A stretch of DNA of 64,000 bases from Stereum hirsutum FP-91666 SS1 (GCF_000264905.1 NW_006763133.1:1684329-1748328), one strand, 5' to 3'. Positions 1-12,600 are shown, numbered from the stretch's first letter. The notes: a model not told the origin generated them from the sequence alone. Numbers and translations are program-made.

Positions 1-1282
1 AATCCAGGATTCGAGGAAGAAGTGAGGGAGACTGCTCTACAAGTGCGATATGTCCAAATTAACGGACAGAAATTTCGGAAAGAGCATAGAACAGGACGTA
101 CTTGGATGTCACGTAATCGTCGGCTGAATGTAACTAAGAAAGTATGGGTCTTCCTACATACTTCGTCGACTCTACCCATCTTCGCGAGCAGGAGGCACTG
201 TCGGGCGATGATATATATTCGGAAGTCGAAAACTGAGATTGTATTAGCCAGGATAAGATCTCTGTAAGGTCTGCTCGAGACGGAGAGGAGAGGCGCCGAG
301 TCGTCCTTGGGCCCAGCGACGATAAGTTGACCAAACCATGACATATTCTTCTCTCGTAGCACGTTAGTGAACATGATGTCCAGATCGTCGAATTGAAGCA
401 GTGCGTCTTCGAAGAGATTCATTCCTTCGAAGGACGTAGCTATACTTTCCTGTACATTAAGATGAAAGCATTAGCATAAGCGGTGATAATATAGGATATG
501 AAATGACCTTGAGAATGAAGAAAGTGCAATAGTTCCAGCCAGGCATTAGCCTCTGGCCCGCTGACCTCTTCACTTCCTCAGACCGTTGAGCTATCGTAGA
601 GTCAAATGCTACCAGTATTCCCTCCTTGATCTTTGACAGCATCTCCGCCCACGCTGCAGGATTATTCTGCCCAACAGTCCACGCCAATTGGACGCACCTT
701 CCATACCAGTTGTTCAAATGACTGTACGCAACACTCCAAGTATAAGTGACGTACCGGTCCCGCTTATCCAGATTAAAGTCTGCTTTGATCTTGTCTAACA
801 CCGTGCCCTTCATCTGAAAAAAACCTCCGGCGGCAGTCCTCGCATCCGGTCGCACGACGTGAACGATGAGCCATTCCTGGTTCTTACGCTGACTGACGAT
901 AGTGTGCCAGTCCTTGATCTGTTTCTTTGTAACGGTCTTGTACGTTTCATTGTCCTGCCCACGTATTAAATAGAGTTAGGTCTATATATACATGCATAGC
1001 AAGTCCACGTACCTCGCATAGGACAATGTAGATATTGAGGAGCGGTTTCTCAAGCAGCGTTGACGGGATTTGCGATGTGTGTTCGTCCCGAACACTTTCC
1101 AGAGATGCAAGCCTGATGCTGAGCTCCTGAATAGTTCGTACTGATGTCTTTGTGGCAGGTTTCCAATGTATGTTTCGTAGGGGGAGTTGAGCTATGAGTG
1201 CGGAATGGATCTGTTGCCAGTGGTCTGAGGAGAGGAATGAGGGCGCCGACGCGTAGGTGACGATGACATGCTGCGAGGACAT
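1..1282 (-). CDS. TRS130: TRAPPII complex subunit TRAPPC10/Trs130 (5' part, partial)
   Basis: Subunit of the TRAPPII tethering complex, the exchange factor for Ypt31/Rab11-type GTPases at the late Golgi. The first 367 codons are present in four exons (1282-1013, 954-508, 449-102, 36-1); the remainder lies beyond the left edge. The start reads MSSQHVIVTYASAPSFL. Conserved N-terminal segments follow: NQEWLIVHVVRPDAR, KGTVLDKIKADFN, GMNLFEDALLQFDDLD and, in the last partial exon, SLPHFFLESW. The introns are 58, 58 and 65 nt, all GT-AG and all phase 0. A second in-frame ATG lies nine bases upstream; the inner one was preferred because it gives the family-like MSSQ start. Family membership is inferred from remembered conservation, not a search. 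Confidence 0.88.
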
Positions 1283-1690
1283 AAAGACCAAAAGGCCAGC
1301 TCCAGATTACGATTGAAGATTCAAGTACGGAAAAAGTGGGTCGGGTATGAAGGAGAATGGAAAGCAGGTAAGGTATGATGGGTGCAAGCTACAGAGAGTT
1401 TACAGGCTGGTGTAAGCTTTGACGCCACGCGCCGTTTCCGCCACAGTAACCGGTCGCCGGAGCGTCAAGGCGACATGTTCAAGAATTCGCTGTCTACGTG
1501 AGGTCGAGGGTGGTAATCCCCAATGGACTAGTGAAATTTCATTGCTTTGAAGAAGGCAAACACATTTTCTCTCGTCCATTCACAGTAGCCCACTAGTTCA
1601 AGATCTTAGTTGGGTATATATATTGTCCACGTAGTGTATGAATAAATAACAAAGGCAGAACACTATCTCACAGTAACGAGACAACATCAC
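1283..1690. other. intergenic: TRAPPC10 promoter and 3' flank of the Asp-box hydrolase gene
   Basis: Both flanking genes point left, so this stretch serves as 3' flank of one and 5' flank of the other. No coding potential, RNA gene or repeat was recognised. Confidence 0.5.
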
Positions 1691-3137
1691 TCAGGCATCC
1701 GAGAAATCAATGCGGTGACAGACGGCACCATTAAAGTCGGTGCATCCAAGAACACCTCCAGCAGGGATAGCGTACAAACCCGGCCAGTTGGACTATAATC
1801 GGGGAAGGCAAAGCGAACAAAATTGTCAATTACACGTACACCGTCGGCCCAGATAGTTGAACAGCAGAGACTCACCTGGACGCCTGTGACTGTGGTCTTC
1901 TGGCCCCAAGACAAAGGGACGGAGGGTGCGGAGGTCAGAATCTTGAAGTCTGCACCGCTGGTCCTTTGAGTGAAAATTGTCGTCAGTACGATTGCACCTT
2001 GTGTGGTCCTCACACATGCAACGAGCTACTAACCAAGTGTGTGCAGAGGTGTCCTCGTCAGTCATGAATGAAACCACCAAATCTCCATCCATCTTAGTTA
2101 CCACCTGGGGAGCGCCAGCTGTTTCACATCAACAGTCAGATGCCGTACCACTCGTGAGGGGAAAAGGAAGATGGGCCCACCGTTGTTACTCGTTCCCGTC
2201 GGGATGTACACTTGTGTCCTAGTGTTCCATGTCGCACCATCATCACTCGAATACACACTCTTCACCGTGAACGTTCCTGTTCCCTCAGTGGTCTCGAACA
2301 CACAGACGAGGTGGTTTGCGCCATCGACACTGAATTCTGCCACGCCCGGCATTCCGTCACGTCCAGTGGTGGTCGCGCCAGAAACAGTAGCAGGGGTGGA
2401 CCAGGTCGCTCCGTTGTCAGTCGAAGTCTGCATGAGGATATCTTGATCGTCGTCAGAATTTTCCGAGGCGTAATAGACTGTATAAAGGATCGTCAGGCTA
2501 GAATAGCGAGGGCAACCGACTCGTCCTCACTCTGCAGGGCATCGCTTTCAGAAATGCGCATAAAGGGTTCCTACGCAAACAAGTTGTCAATGATTTAGAA
2601 CCAATCGTGGTCGAGGGCGGATCAACTGACCCAAAGTCCATTTTTCGTGGTCGTAGCAGCTCTCTCGTTCGCCTGGCTCAAGAACGACCAAGTCGCCCCA
2701 CCGTCCGTCGACACAGAAACCGTGATCCTGTAATAGTTGTATGTAGTCCCAGTTTTATCATGGTTCCTAAAGGCACAAAGGACGTTCCCGTTGCTCAGTT
2801 CAACCAACACCGGGTTATCCAAGTCGGTGGTGGCCGCGGGTGACTCGGCCACGCTCCCGAGAGCTTGGAAAGATACGCCGCCATCAGTCGAACGAGAGAT
2901 CTCGAGGATGTGGTCGGCACCAGAGGTATAGGTATAAGCGGCGAGGATGTTGCCGTCGACGGTGGTCAGACGAGGGTACGTGCCACCACCGGAAGGAGAA
3001 AGAGGAACAGCTGTGGATGAGACGGTGGGGACGAGTCCACCGCGACGATCGAGGCGGTTGCTCGCGGTCAGAGGGGTTGCGAGAACATAATAAGGGAGAA
3101 CAGAGAGAAGCAGCGTAAAGAGAGTGAGTGGAACCAT
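1691..3137 (-). CDS. secreted Asp-box (BNR) glycoside hydrolase, sialidase superfamily, GH93-like
   Basis: Predicted extracellular hydrolase of 372 residues with a six-bladed propeller fold. Six exons join in frame: 3137-2631, 2570-2531, 2477-2181, 2118-2034, 1963-1876, 1792-1691. The N terminus MVPLTLFTLLLSVLPYYVLA is a signal peptide, followed by a dibasic DRR site. Four Asp-box type motifs are visible (STDGGVSF, STDGGATW, STDNGATW, SSDDGATW). The segments NGLWEPFMRI, IYYASENSDDDQDIL, GAPQVV with SFMTDED, and SNWPGLYAIP are typical of fungal exo-arabinanase (GH93)-like proteins. A true sialidase is possible, so the substrate is inference. In-frame ATGs up to position 3245 are rejected because a TATA-like element lies between them and this start. 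The second exon is only 40 nt. Confidence 0.82.
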
Positions 3138-3689
3138 CTTGAACAGGTGCGCTTTAGGGTTCTGAGGCCATAACATCGAGTGCACTATATACTCTGTCGG
3201 CTCGCCACAAGACATAATCTTCCTTCCTTCGACCTGTGAGGACACGGCTAAATTTCACCGATCACTACTGATTCCAATGCCTGGTCCGTGATCTATGTAC
3301 TGCGCAGATCTCATGAAGCTGTGTCGTACCTATGCGACCCCCGTCAGCGCTCACTTGGCACTCGCCGAACGATGATCGCAAACACAACATGTAACTCTGC
3401 CATCAGCGATATGTCAAAGCTGTTTTCAGACGCAAGTGGCACCGAATCTTGAAATTGCAAGTAGAACTGCCATCGGTCAAACCGAGGAGGGTGGTCTCAC
3501 AAGGTATGCGTTCCAACGCCCTTCTCATGTCTGTTCCTTTCGTTGGGACATCTTATACAGCAAAGGTCACGGGGCGGAACGACGTGTGCTCCTGTGTGTC
3601 CAAAATGTATCCATCGTATGGCACACATTATTTATAACAGAAGCAAAGTAGATGCACAAGGACGCACTGGATGGGATGAGCAAGGTACA
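3138..3689. other. intergenic between two minus-strand genes
   Basis: Holds the promoter of the secreted hydrolase at its left end and the 3' flank of ALG3 at its right. Short open frames here show no recognisable protein. Confidence 0.45.
3185..3191 (-). promoter_or_regulatory. TATA-like box of the Asp-box hydrolase gene
   Basis: TATATAG on the minus strand, 48 bases upstream of the chosen ATG. It supports a short leader and argues against the longer N-terminal extension that the open frame would allow. Confidence 0.5.
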
Positions 3690-5218
3690 TCATTCCTGTT
3701 TATCGACGTGTGTGGCTACTTTACCCTCTGGATAACCAAACCAGACTCCGACCACCAGGGCAGCGTTCGCTGCACAGAGCATTCCAGAGGAAAGGTTTGT
3801 AGAAGGGAACACGTTCCACGCGTACTCTATGGCACCAAGTAGAACCAACCTGCATGAGGTATGAGCGTCAGAATAATCTAGGTTGAGGCGAGATGATTAC
3901 GACTCACTTTACGGCAACCGGATACTTCGTCCTCCATGCAATAAAGGGTATTTGGTGTGCGTACCACGAGTAGAACTGATAGTGTAGGGAGCGCGCAAAT
4001 AGAATGCCAATGAGGTTAGAGGTCAAAAGAATGGTTGTGACATCTACACCAGCATGTTCAACAAATGTCTCCCATCAAAGCGAATCAAATGGGATACACA
4101 CTGTCAGCGGACATCGGAACCGTACCGCCAGGCTGTCCCGGTCTCCTCAAGCCATTCTTGATGACAGTGATTGTGCCTCCATCGCGTCTACACCACTTCA
4201 CGAGCCCGAACATGATCAATGTGAGGACGTGGCCAAATAGGAGTCCCTTCGCAAGTCGTGGACTGAGGAATGTCTGTTCATCAAGGAATCGCCAGTTGAC
4301 CGTCCATTTGTATAGAAAGACCCGCGACAGATCGAACGCATTTTGGATATAGGGCCACGGATGATGGCGAAGGAAAGGTGTAGCGAGCCAGGCTTGAACA
4401 AGACCAATTGCAAGGAGGTGGCGAAGGGTATATAATAAACCGTGACGCTTGAACAGGACGACAAGAATACCGGGGAGGTATAGAAATGCAGACATTTTGA
4501 TGGAGAGCGCAACGCTGATGAAATATGTAAAGACTCTCTGCTATGAGTAGTGCGAGACGAACGCACCTGAAAACCAAATTGGCAATGTCGTCTGCGCCTC
4601 TACCATAGAGCAATATAGCGAGCTGTGCGGCCACAACGGCCCAGCAATCGTTGAATAGGCGCAGAGCGAATATTGAGTGTAGCCGCTTGCTCAATGGTAG
4701 GAGTAGGATGATCCAGTTCGGAGCGCCTCCAGCTTTTCCGTAGATGGCACAAGAGAGTGCAAGCGAAGCAATATACAGGGCACCGTACAGTTGTTGTGCG
4801 AGTGGCAGGTTCTTTCCCGCGCCCGTCAGCCAATGCAGGAACTGATGTAGGTGGACATGTCCTGCAGGGTATCTGGGCAGACTGATAAGCAAACGGAGCT
4901 TCACAGGATGTGAAGAATCTTACACCAATGGACCGGTGGGGCCTATGATTTTTGAGTAGTCATCTTCGCCTTTCATGTACAGCTCTACTTGGTACATGTA
5001 AGTCTCCCAGTCGATTTCGGTGTCTACAGATTATGTTGAGCAGATCTTCAACGACGCGACGTAAGGCATGCCATACAGGGTATGAAGCGGATGATGAGTT
5101 GTGTGAGGACGACATCTCCTAAGATGACAAGACCAGCAAGTGCCCAGAATAATTGAGGGTCGGTCAAAAGCCGTTTGACGAGACCGAATAAGTAGGCGAT
5201 GGTTGGAAGGACGGACAT
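3690..5218 (-). CDS. ALG3: Dol-P-Man:Man5GlcNAc2-PP-Dol alpha-1,3-mannosyltransferase (ALG3)
   Basis: ER multi-pass membrane enzyme that adds the first dolichol-phosphate-mannose-derived mannose to the lipid-linked N-glycan precursor in the lumen. The model encodes 418 residues in six exons: 5218-5077, 5023-4924, 4872-4567, 4514-4102, 4043-3908, 3849-3690. Family hallmarks run in order: [63 protein letters not shown]-type [27 protein letters not shown] [16 protein letters not shown], and [15 protein letters not shown]. Length is normal for the family. The gene is divergent from the retropepsin-like gene across 421 bp. Confidence 0.94.
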
Positions 5219-5639
5219 GCTGAGGGATTTCCGAACGAGAGGTCACCACGTCGTGGCCCAATATTTGTGTGGCGAGAGCGAACGTACTATTTGCCACGTC
5301 GACGACCGATTCCCACAAGCGTGCTCTCACGAAAGTCCTTGAAATTATATAGAATATTCTTCGTGGATATCTACTCAAATAACGTGTTTGTGAGCTCTTC
5401 AAATTCCCAGCGATGTGAGAATATCATGTTTGTCGCAATAGTAGGTGGCGTTGGCTGGTACTTGTATCGTTGCATTTGAAATTCTTGATCGTTAGGGAAA
5501 TGATGTCACGTGGCAGTAGATCGGGCCACAGCGGCGGATGGTTGACTTCCTGAGTCTTCCTCGCCGTCATATACCCAAGCCGAAAGTACTGTAACGAAAA
5601 GCTCTCCTTTCTTCATTCGCGCTTTTACTCAAGCTCACC
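5219..5639. promoter_or_regulatory. divergent promoter region, ALG3 / retropepsin-like gene
   Basis: A 421 bp spacer between two start codons facing away from each other, so both promoters must lie here or overlap. No clear TATA box was found; the short open frames inside are not convincing genes. Confidence 0.5.
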
Positions 5640-6779
5640 ATGTCCAGCATCAACGGTAGCACAGAGGCTCATGAACCTGCTATCCTCAATGTCCACACGC
5701 CTTCTTCGTCATTTGCTATCATCCATTCAAGTGCGTCGCGTCTCGCATATTTCAGTCTTCGCAATGCTCACCAGTCCGTATGCAGCCAATGAATCAGTAA
5801 CTGCGCTTTTCAATGCACTCAGCCGTAAACACAACACGGACTTTCACGGTAAACGCGTCGGCCCCGGCTGGATCAAGTACGAATGGAATGAGTCGGTGTG
5901 GAACCTTGATGATGGTACTTACCGGGCATTCTTACTAGTAGACTCTGCCTTACACCCGTCCCTTACTTCTTTAGATGCGGATTACACGATATTTGCGTGG
6001 CGGTTGAAGTCCACCTCAGCTGCCAAAAACGAATCTCCAACCATCTTCTTGCGCGACCCCCAAGCTCCATTGCCCACTATTTCCGATGGGTCCTACCGGA
6101 ATCCGTCTTTCTACCTCTTTCGCCCTGGCATGAACCCTCCCACTTATTCTGAGGGTCATCATGATGCTATGTCTGTCAAAAGCAAGAAGTCAGCCAAGAG
6201 TATGCCCAACCACAATGCTCTCCCAAAACACAAGAAGGACTTCGAGAAATTTCACAGCGGCAATGGTGTACGCACAATTACGGGTAGTATTGGGCCTGTT
6301 CAAGGAGGTATGGGTGTCTCAATTTTTTTTCTGCTCCGCAGACTTCATTGACTGCTTTGTGGTAGTCCGCATGCTCCTCAAGAATGGGTACCGCTATGTT
6401 TACATCTCTCGCAAATTCGCAATGAAGCACGGCTTCATCCCTGCCGATGCCGCACCGGGCCACTACGGCTACGGTGGTCTTGTCAAGTACGTGCTCTTGC
6501 TATGCTTGTCTTTACTGAAACCGTCTAACATTTTGCCGTTTTCTCAGCATCGGTAAATGGCCCATCACGGTCGGTCGTACTAAGACAATTCACTCTGTCT
6601 TCCTTTCTGAGGAGTCTCACTTCGATGTCGTGCTTGGGCGATCGTTCATGGAGAAACGCCAGATCAAAACGAACCCCGTGGACCCGACCGATGTTGTTTG
6701 TCTAGACACTGGGGAGAAGCTTGACTGTGAGCTAGTCATCCTGAAGGATGGGAAGGGCGAGATCGTGACCGTTACTTAA
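5640..6779 (+). CDS. conserved protein with degenerate retropepsin-like C-terminal domain
   Basis: Cytosolic-looking protein of 339 residues without signal peptide or membrane segment. Exons: 5640-5730, 5756-6307, 6342-6486, 6548-6779. The first intron is only 25 nt, very short, but the join is the one that keeps frame. The N-terminal half is unassigned; a Lys/Ser-rich link precedes the C-terminal part. From about residue 210 the order of elements resembles a retroviral-type aspartic protease fold: a strand ending in YVYISRKFAMKHGF, a central GKWPITVG strand, then HFDVVLGRSFMEKRQI. In retropepsins the Asp-(Ser/Thr)-Gly-Ala catalytic motif sits just before the ISRKFA-like helix; here that position reads KNGY, so catalytic Asp is absent. 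Fold assignment is inference from pattern only. Confidence 0.7.
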
Positions 6780-7495
6780 ACAACTACCATACTGGGCCCT
6801 ATCGTGCGGTTTCTTTCATTTTTCTCTGATTTGTATCAGTCGGACGTTTTGGACATGACTGTATGTATGTAGCATCTAACATTATGTTCCCTGGATCATT
6901 AGGGGTATTCTATAGCTGAGTCTTGTGGTTGCTCTTCAGTACGATTGATAGCTCTGAATGCAACCTAGCTTTGACAATTGCTTATTCTGACGTCGACTCA
7001 CTTGATGACAGGCCACAGCAGTGTGGACTCTGATTTCGACTTCGACGAAATACACACCTTGCAGAATTGAACGTCCCACTTTGGATCCACGAATGTTGCA
7101 TGAATGCCTGCGACGACAACCGGGAGATGCCGAAGCCCCTTTCTCATTGTCCTCGCCCAACAAGTGCCCATAACGGACACAAAAGAACCTGGAGCGATGC
7201 CACTTCCCCACACAACAGCCTTGCCTTGTCCACGTTTCTTGTGTTTCACAAACCATTGTTCTTTGCCCCGCCTTTTGTACATATAGCCAGTATCCTTTTG
7301 AATGCAACTCGGTTTCCTCCCCCAGAGGTCTGCTGGACTGATCTCTACATTCTTCACGTTTATCCGGCTGGCCTATCGTTCTAGCTTCATCATCACGACT
7401 CGGACGCGTGCTTTGACCTTGTACCTTTCACATATTTGCATGGATAGACGCGTCGACACGCTTTCACCAACGATTTTCTTCTTCTTTTACTTTGC
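6780..7495. other. intergenic, tandem plus-strand genes
   Basis: Contains the 3' flank of the retropepsin-like gene and the promoter of the membrane-protein gene, which is T-rich just before the start codon. A 119-codon minus-strand frame (6998-7357) is open but has no recognisable family and no good splice extension; it is not called. Confidence 0.4.
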
Positions 7496-9122
7496 ATGAT
7501 GGATCATTCGCCTATGTTTTTGAAACTCCGGACGATTGCTTTCTGTGAGTAGCCTGTTCATTCTTGACACGACACTGTACTCATTGCGCTCGATAGTGAT
7601 AATCACACTTGTATGCTTTGTGTGGATTATCCTCTTCTCAGTTGTGGTGACTCTGCGATGGGGAACCTTGGACACATCGGAACGTGAGTTTCTTTCCCGA
7701 TGCTTATCAGTAACTGTCCGGTCTGATTCATCGTGCAGACTCACTTTTAATTCTCTTCATCGTCGCCAACTCTATTACGGTCATAATCCTTCCTATACTG
7801 TAAGACGGCTTTTCGTTCGTCTCGATCTTGGCACACAGCTGATACAGGGCTCAGGATTCTACGAGAATTTCGCACATGGCTGGACGGTGCTCGTCTTCTG
7901 CTTCTACTCATGATCCAAATAGGTCCGCCAACCTATTCAAGGGTCGCTCTATGACTGGTGCTAACTTCTCGTAGGCGTGGTGGCCGTCTTTACCGCTTGG
8001 TACCCCACGTTCACATGTGCTACCTCCTGTAAGTCGTTGTTCTGCTCAGACTCAGCGTGCAGGACGGCTAACGAACTGTTTCATCTTAGCGGTGGATGAC
8101 CGGGGCGTATGTCAACTTCTCAACATGTATATTCTGATTGCGGGCTGGGTTCCGGTCGCATTGCGTGCGTATTTCATCTTCGTCTATACCTTGCCCACGT
8201 TTCAAACTCATTTTAATCTTGACTCCTAGTGCTCGCCTACGCCTGCTGTCTCGCATACTACGCCTACCGTATACGCAACCTCCCACCGTCCATCGTTAGC
8301 GAGCACAGCAGCGACCGTTATGCCCTCGGCGACGAAGAGAAAATCTTAGGTCTGAAGATTGATTCTCGCAGAGGAACCCTGCCCATGATGGAACCCTCCC
8401 TCAATACACCCCTCTCCATCAGCATAGACCGCACCATGCATCTGGTACACCTCAGTTCGGACGGCAGCTCACCGATACGACCGTCACCGGGATCGAGAAG
8501 ACCGAGTATGGAGCCTGCGGCGCGCTCGGGGCACCTCAGTGTCGATGGGAGTCTGCCTTCGACGAAACCGAATGGGTCTAGGAGGCTGACTCTAGAGAAA
8601 GCTATGCGCCCTGGGCATGCGAGTGGGAGTCAATCGACTGGGAGTTCGGGTTCTACAGGTTCGAGGAGACCGAGTATGGAGCCTGCGGTTTGGCCGGGGC
8701 ATCTGAGTGTCGATGGGAGTCGGCCTTCGACAAGACCGAACAAGTCTAGGAGGCTGACTCTAGAGACAGCGATACGTCCTGGGCACGGGAGTAGGGACGG
8801 GAGTCAGTCTACTGAGAGTCCCAGTTCGACGGATTCGAGAAGACCGAGCTTGGAACCGTCAGCGATAGTGTCGTTACACCCAGGACGCCTAAACGTTGCG
8901 GTCGATACCAATTCGCGGAGACCTTCACAGGTTTCGATGCTGACACCTGTAACAGCTACTGTGGGGCAAGCGAGTGCTCCAAGTCCACTGCAGGAGTCAC
9001 CAGGGCCACGGGCCACAGATAGTGCAGGAGCTGGGGTTGGGGCTGGTCCCCTGAGGGAGAAGATCAGGAAACATGAATCGGGGAGACTGTCAAAGGCTCG
9101 TTTGCCTGCGTGGTACTTCTAG
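7496..9122 (+). CDS. four-helix integral membrane protein with repeat-containing Ser/Pro-rich tail
   Basis: Unknown function; predicted 428 residues in seven exons: 7496-7544, 7597-7683, 7739-7799, 7855-7922, 7975-8028, 8090-8164, 8230-9122. Six short exons encode four hydrophobic helices: LIITLVCFVWIILFSVVV, SLLILFIVANSITVIIL, a segment through LLLLLMIQIGVVAVF, and MYILIAGWVPVALLLAYACC. The last exon holds a cytosolic tail of about 290 residues, rich in Ser, Pro, Arg and Gly, with tandem repeats carrying SRRPSMEP, GHLSVDGS and SRRLTLE. Such four-helix proteins with disordered tails are common and uncharacterised in Agaricomycetes. The repeated RRPS and RRLT sites look like basophilic kinase targets (inference). 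Confidence 0.75.
8495..8860 (+). repeat. in-frame tandem repeat of 56-58 codons, two copies plus a partial third
   Basis: The motif accgagtatggagcctgcgg begins near 8501 and again near 8669, and a diverged third start (accgagcttggaacc) lies at 8843. Unit lengths are therefore 168 and 174 bp, both multiples of three, so the repeat preserves the reading frame of the membrane-protein tail. Confidence 0.85.
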
Positions 9123-9681
9123 GCAATGCTGTTGAGGACGACCCGTTGTAAACCTCTGCCACATTGTAACTGTATCACTTCAATGCCAGATGACCGTAAC
9201 CTGTGTAGCTATATATTACTTACCCCACTTTTATTGTACGACCTTGCGCGTTATAAGCACTGTATCAATTGCTTGTACTGTTCGCGCCCACCTGAAGAAG
9301 TATATTTTTCGATGGAAAAAAGACTTGTTGACGTGTCAAAATTCTCTAACCGATTTATGGAAGGGTGTGTATGATCAGGGATGGGGAGCGGCGACGGCAA
9401 AGCGGCCACGTGAGACGCTCTCATCTGCCCGTGTGTTTTGGCGAACAACTGAGACCGAGTGTTACACTGCGCGCCTCACATTGCCCTCTGCCTCTCCTCT
9501 GACGTGAACCTCTGAATGCGTCTATGACCTGACCATATTACTCGACCATAACATACGGCTGCACGCTTTCCTGGGCTGATACTCAAGACTCGTCGAGACT
9601 ATCTTTTCGTCCTCTCGGTCGGCCGACACATCCCTACTCACGACAAGAAACGACAAACCAACCGACTCCTAGGAAGAAAAT
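9123..9681. other. intergenic upstream of the IST1-TBC gene
   Basis: Both neighbours are on the plus strand. The right part is C/T-rich (about 9595-9670), as is common just before basidiomycete starts. No other gene or repeat was seen. Confidence 0.45.
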
Positions 9682-12600
9682 ATGAGTTCCTGGGATGTGA
9701 CACGGGTCAAGGTACGATACTCCTCGTCAAAGAACATGTTTTTCATGTTAAAACAATTTCTATCTGGTTACAGGCGACCTTTCGTCTCGCTACACAAAGG
9801 CTAGGACAGCTTCGGGATCGTATGGACGCACAAGCCCCGGTAACAGGTCGCGACATATCCATACTCTTGCAGCAAGGCAGTACGACGCTGGCACGGGCGA
9901 AGGCTCAGAAGCTAATCAAGGATGATATAATGGGCAATCTACTGGAGCTGCTGGAGATGCAAATTGGGGTCTTAGTGGAACGAATAGAAGAACTTGAAGG
10001 GTGAGTCTCTTCCTCCAGTCCTATCGCGAGTCAGCCTTCGACGTGTTGACCATGACTCTTGATGTTGACCCATCTGCTGGCAATGTACTCAGTGGCTCGC
10101 CGAGCCCCACTGTGATTGAGGCTGCATCGAGTATTATTTATGCTACGCCTCAGGTCGAGGCGAAAGGTACGGGTTGTATGTTCTAATCATTCTATGTGGG
10201 CTCTGACCCGCCGCACAAGACCTTGTGGTAGTACGAGATCTGCTTGTGCAACGCCTTGGACCCGCGTTTCTGCACTCTGCCATCACGAACAAGGATAACT
10301 ATGTATCTCTAAAGGTTAGGGAGTCTGCCCAACTAATAATAGATTCATGGTTTGACGATGCTCTATCTTTAGGTCGTCCGAGCACTATCAGCACCTCCTG
10401 CATCCGCAGCAGATTTGGACACTTACCTCATGGGGATTGCAAAAGCACATCGTGTCGAATGGCAGCCAGAATTGCAACCAGATGATGTGTATGTTCTTGC
10501 CATTTGATCGTTATTGGCGTTCGGCACTGACTGAGGGACAGACTGCACGCACTTGCCGAGATTCTTGATGCAGAGTCTTCACCGACAGTGGATATGCCCC
10601 TCCTGCGCAGACTTTGTGCTCATGGTATGCATTGTGAAACGGCCCTGCGTCCATCGGTGCTGACTACGGAACCTAGGTATACCATCGACGCCACCATGGC
10701 TTCGTCCCAGAATATGGCGGTAAGCTGTGACAGCCATGGAAGCCTTTTCGTTTCTAGCACTCTTGGGGCTGACATGACATCACAGATTATTGCTAGGTAC
10801 ACTTCCTGTCCTGAAGATTACCTGGGATGTCGAGGCTAAGAAGCAGCGGGATAGTTATTATGTATGTTCTCCCTCAGGATACGGCGCGTTCACAATCCCT
10901 GATATACAATCCAGGACCTCATCAATCGTCTACTTATGCCCTTCTCCAGTCTTCCTCCACCGACAACACCTCTAGCGTCACTAGATGCTCAACTGACCAA
11001 CGCAATCAAGGACCTTTTTCGCGTTCCTCCGAATCTCCTCACCGCTCTCGAGGAAGAGCCTGAAAGTTCTTCGTTGTGCCCATTGGATCCTAGCGCACCA
11101 GAAGAAATCCGGATAGCCTGTGCCACCAACCTTGATGCCCGGCTGGAGGCCATCCATGCCCGTGACGCGAGCGTCAGCCAAGACCCACCCGAAATTCGCT
11201 TGGAGGGAGACTCGTACGCGATACCCGAGATCTCTTTACAATCCCCGGATGCCGAAGCGGAGGAATCAAGCACTCGTCCTTCCAAAAATCAAAGAACATT
11301 GTTTTCGTCCAAGATGTTTAACACAGGCGGTGCACATCCGAAGCATGCATCCGCTCTCATTCGTCTCCTTTACATCCACTCATGCTTGAACCCTGCCAAT
11401 CACTCGCCACATATGGCTTCGCTTCTGATACCACTTTACGCTGTGCTGAACGAGGAGGTCGAACCTCAAGATCAGGCACATATCGAGGCCGATACCTTTT
11501 GGCTATTCGAGGCCATGGTTAGCGAGTTCTCTGAGCTCGAGGATCAAGATGGCGGCAATCGGTGGATGAAGAAGTTCGGTGAGCGTGTGGCATGGGCAGA
11601 CCCGGAGCTTTCGTCGGATTTGGTAAGTTCTTGCTATCACTTCTCTATCTAGAACATGTCTTTCTGACGAGAATCATAGCAAGTGAAGGGACTAGATCCT
11701 AGCTTGCCTCATTATTCATAGTATGCGACCATGTCTTCGTTTCGTGCAGTGACATCACTGACCCGTATGTTGTAGTCGATGGCTTGCTCCACTTCTCACC
11801 CATACGTTACCACTACCCTCGGTCCTTTCAATATGGGACGCGCTGTTCTCTCGAGCCATGACTGAACGGAACTCGTGCCCCAAGCTCGAGTACCTTCTGG
11901 ATGTGTGCACGAGCATGCTGCTCCGTTCCAAGGGTCCTTTACTTCGGTTCGCTACTCTCGCTGCATTCGGTCTTGCGCGCATCGATACTTACGGATCGGC
12001 TTTCAGTTTGGGAAAATCAGGTCCACGCTCGCCCAGCTTGTGGAACGACGAGTCCGGGTCGATGCCACCCCCCTCTCCCGTCCGAGCCTGGGAACTCAAC
12101 GACGCCTTTATCGAGGGTATGGCACTACTACAGATGTATCCCATTGAGGCCGCCGGCGGTGTAGAGAGCATTCTCCAGACTGCTGCTGAGCTCGCGTCCA
12201 GGAGGGAACAGCAATTGAGAGCCCCGAAGGCTGACAATAGCACGCTTAGCTCACGGCTAGCGACCACGATGTGGCGAGGTTTCACAAATCAGGCCTCTTC
12301 TCCTGGATCATCACCAGAGTCGTCAGACGACGAGGATACGGCTATGGAAAATACTGATACAGAGTCTTCTCGTCGGGCGCCCACCAGTCCGAAGCCTACA
12401 GGGTTGACCGCTTCCTGGAGCAACACCATATGGAAGGGCATCACCAACCAGTCCGCTATGGAAGCGCCACCCTCACCGTTGTCCCCGGCTTCTCCTCTGT
12501 CGCCTCTGCCGCCATCTCCCGTATTGCCTACTCCATCGCCTCAACCAGATCTTCTTACTCCCTCCGCGCCATCGACTTCATCGCTGTGGAACTACGCGGA

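Noticed and set aside
3138..3245. 36-residue N-terminal extension of the Asp-box hydrolase
   Set aside because: It would bury the signal peptide, and a TATA-like element lies inside the extension.
6998..7357. 119-codon minus-strand frame between two plus-strand genes
   Set aside because: No recognisable family, no neighbouring exons with matching splice sites, and it spans the likely promoter of the membrane-protein gene.
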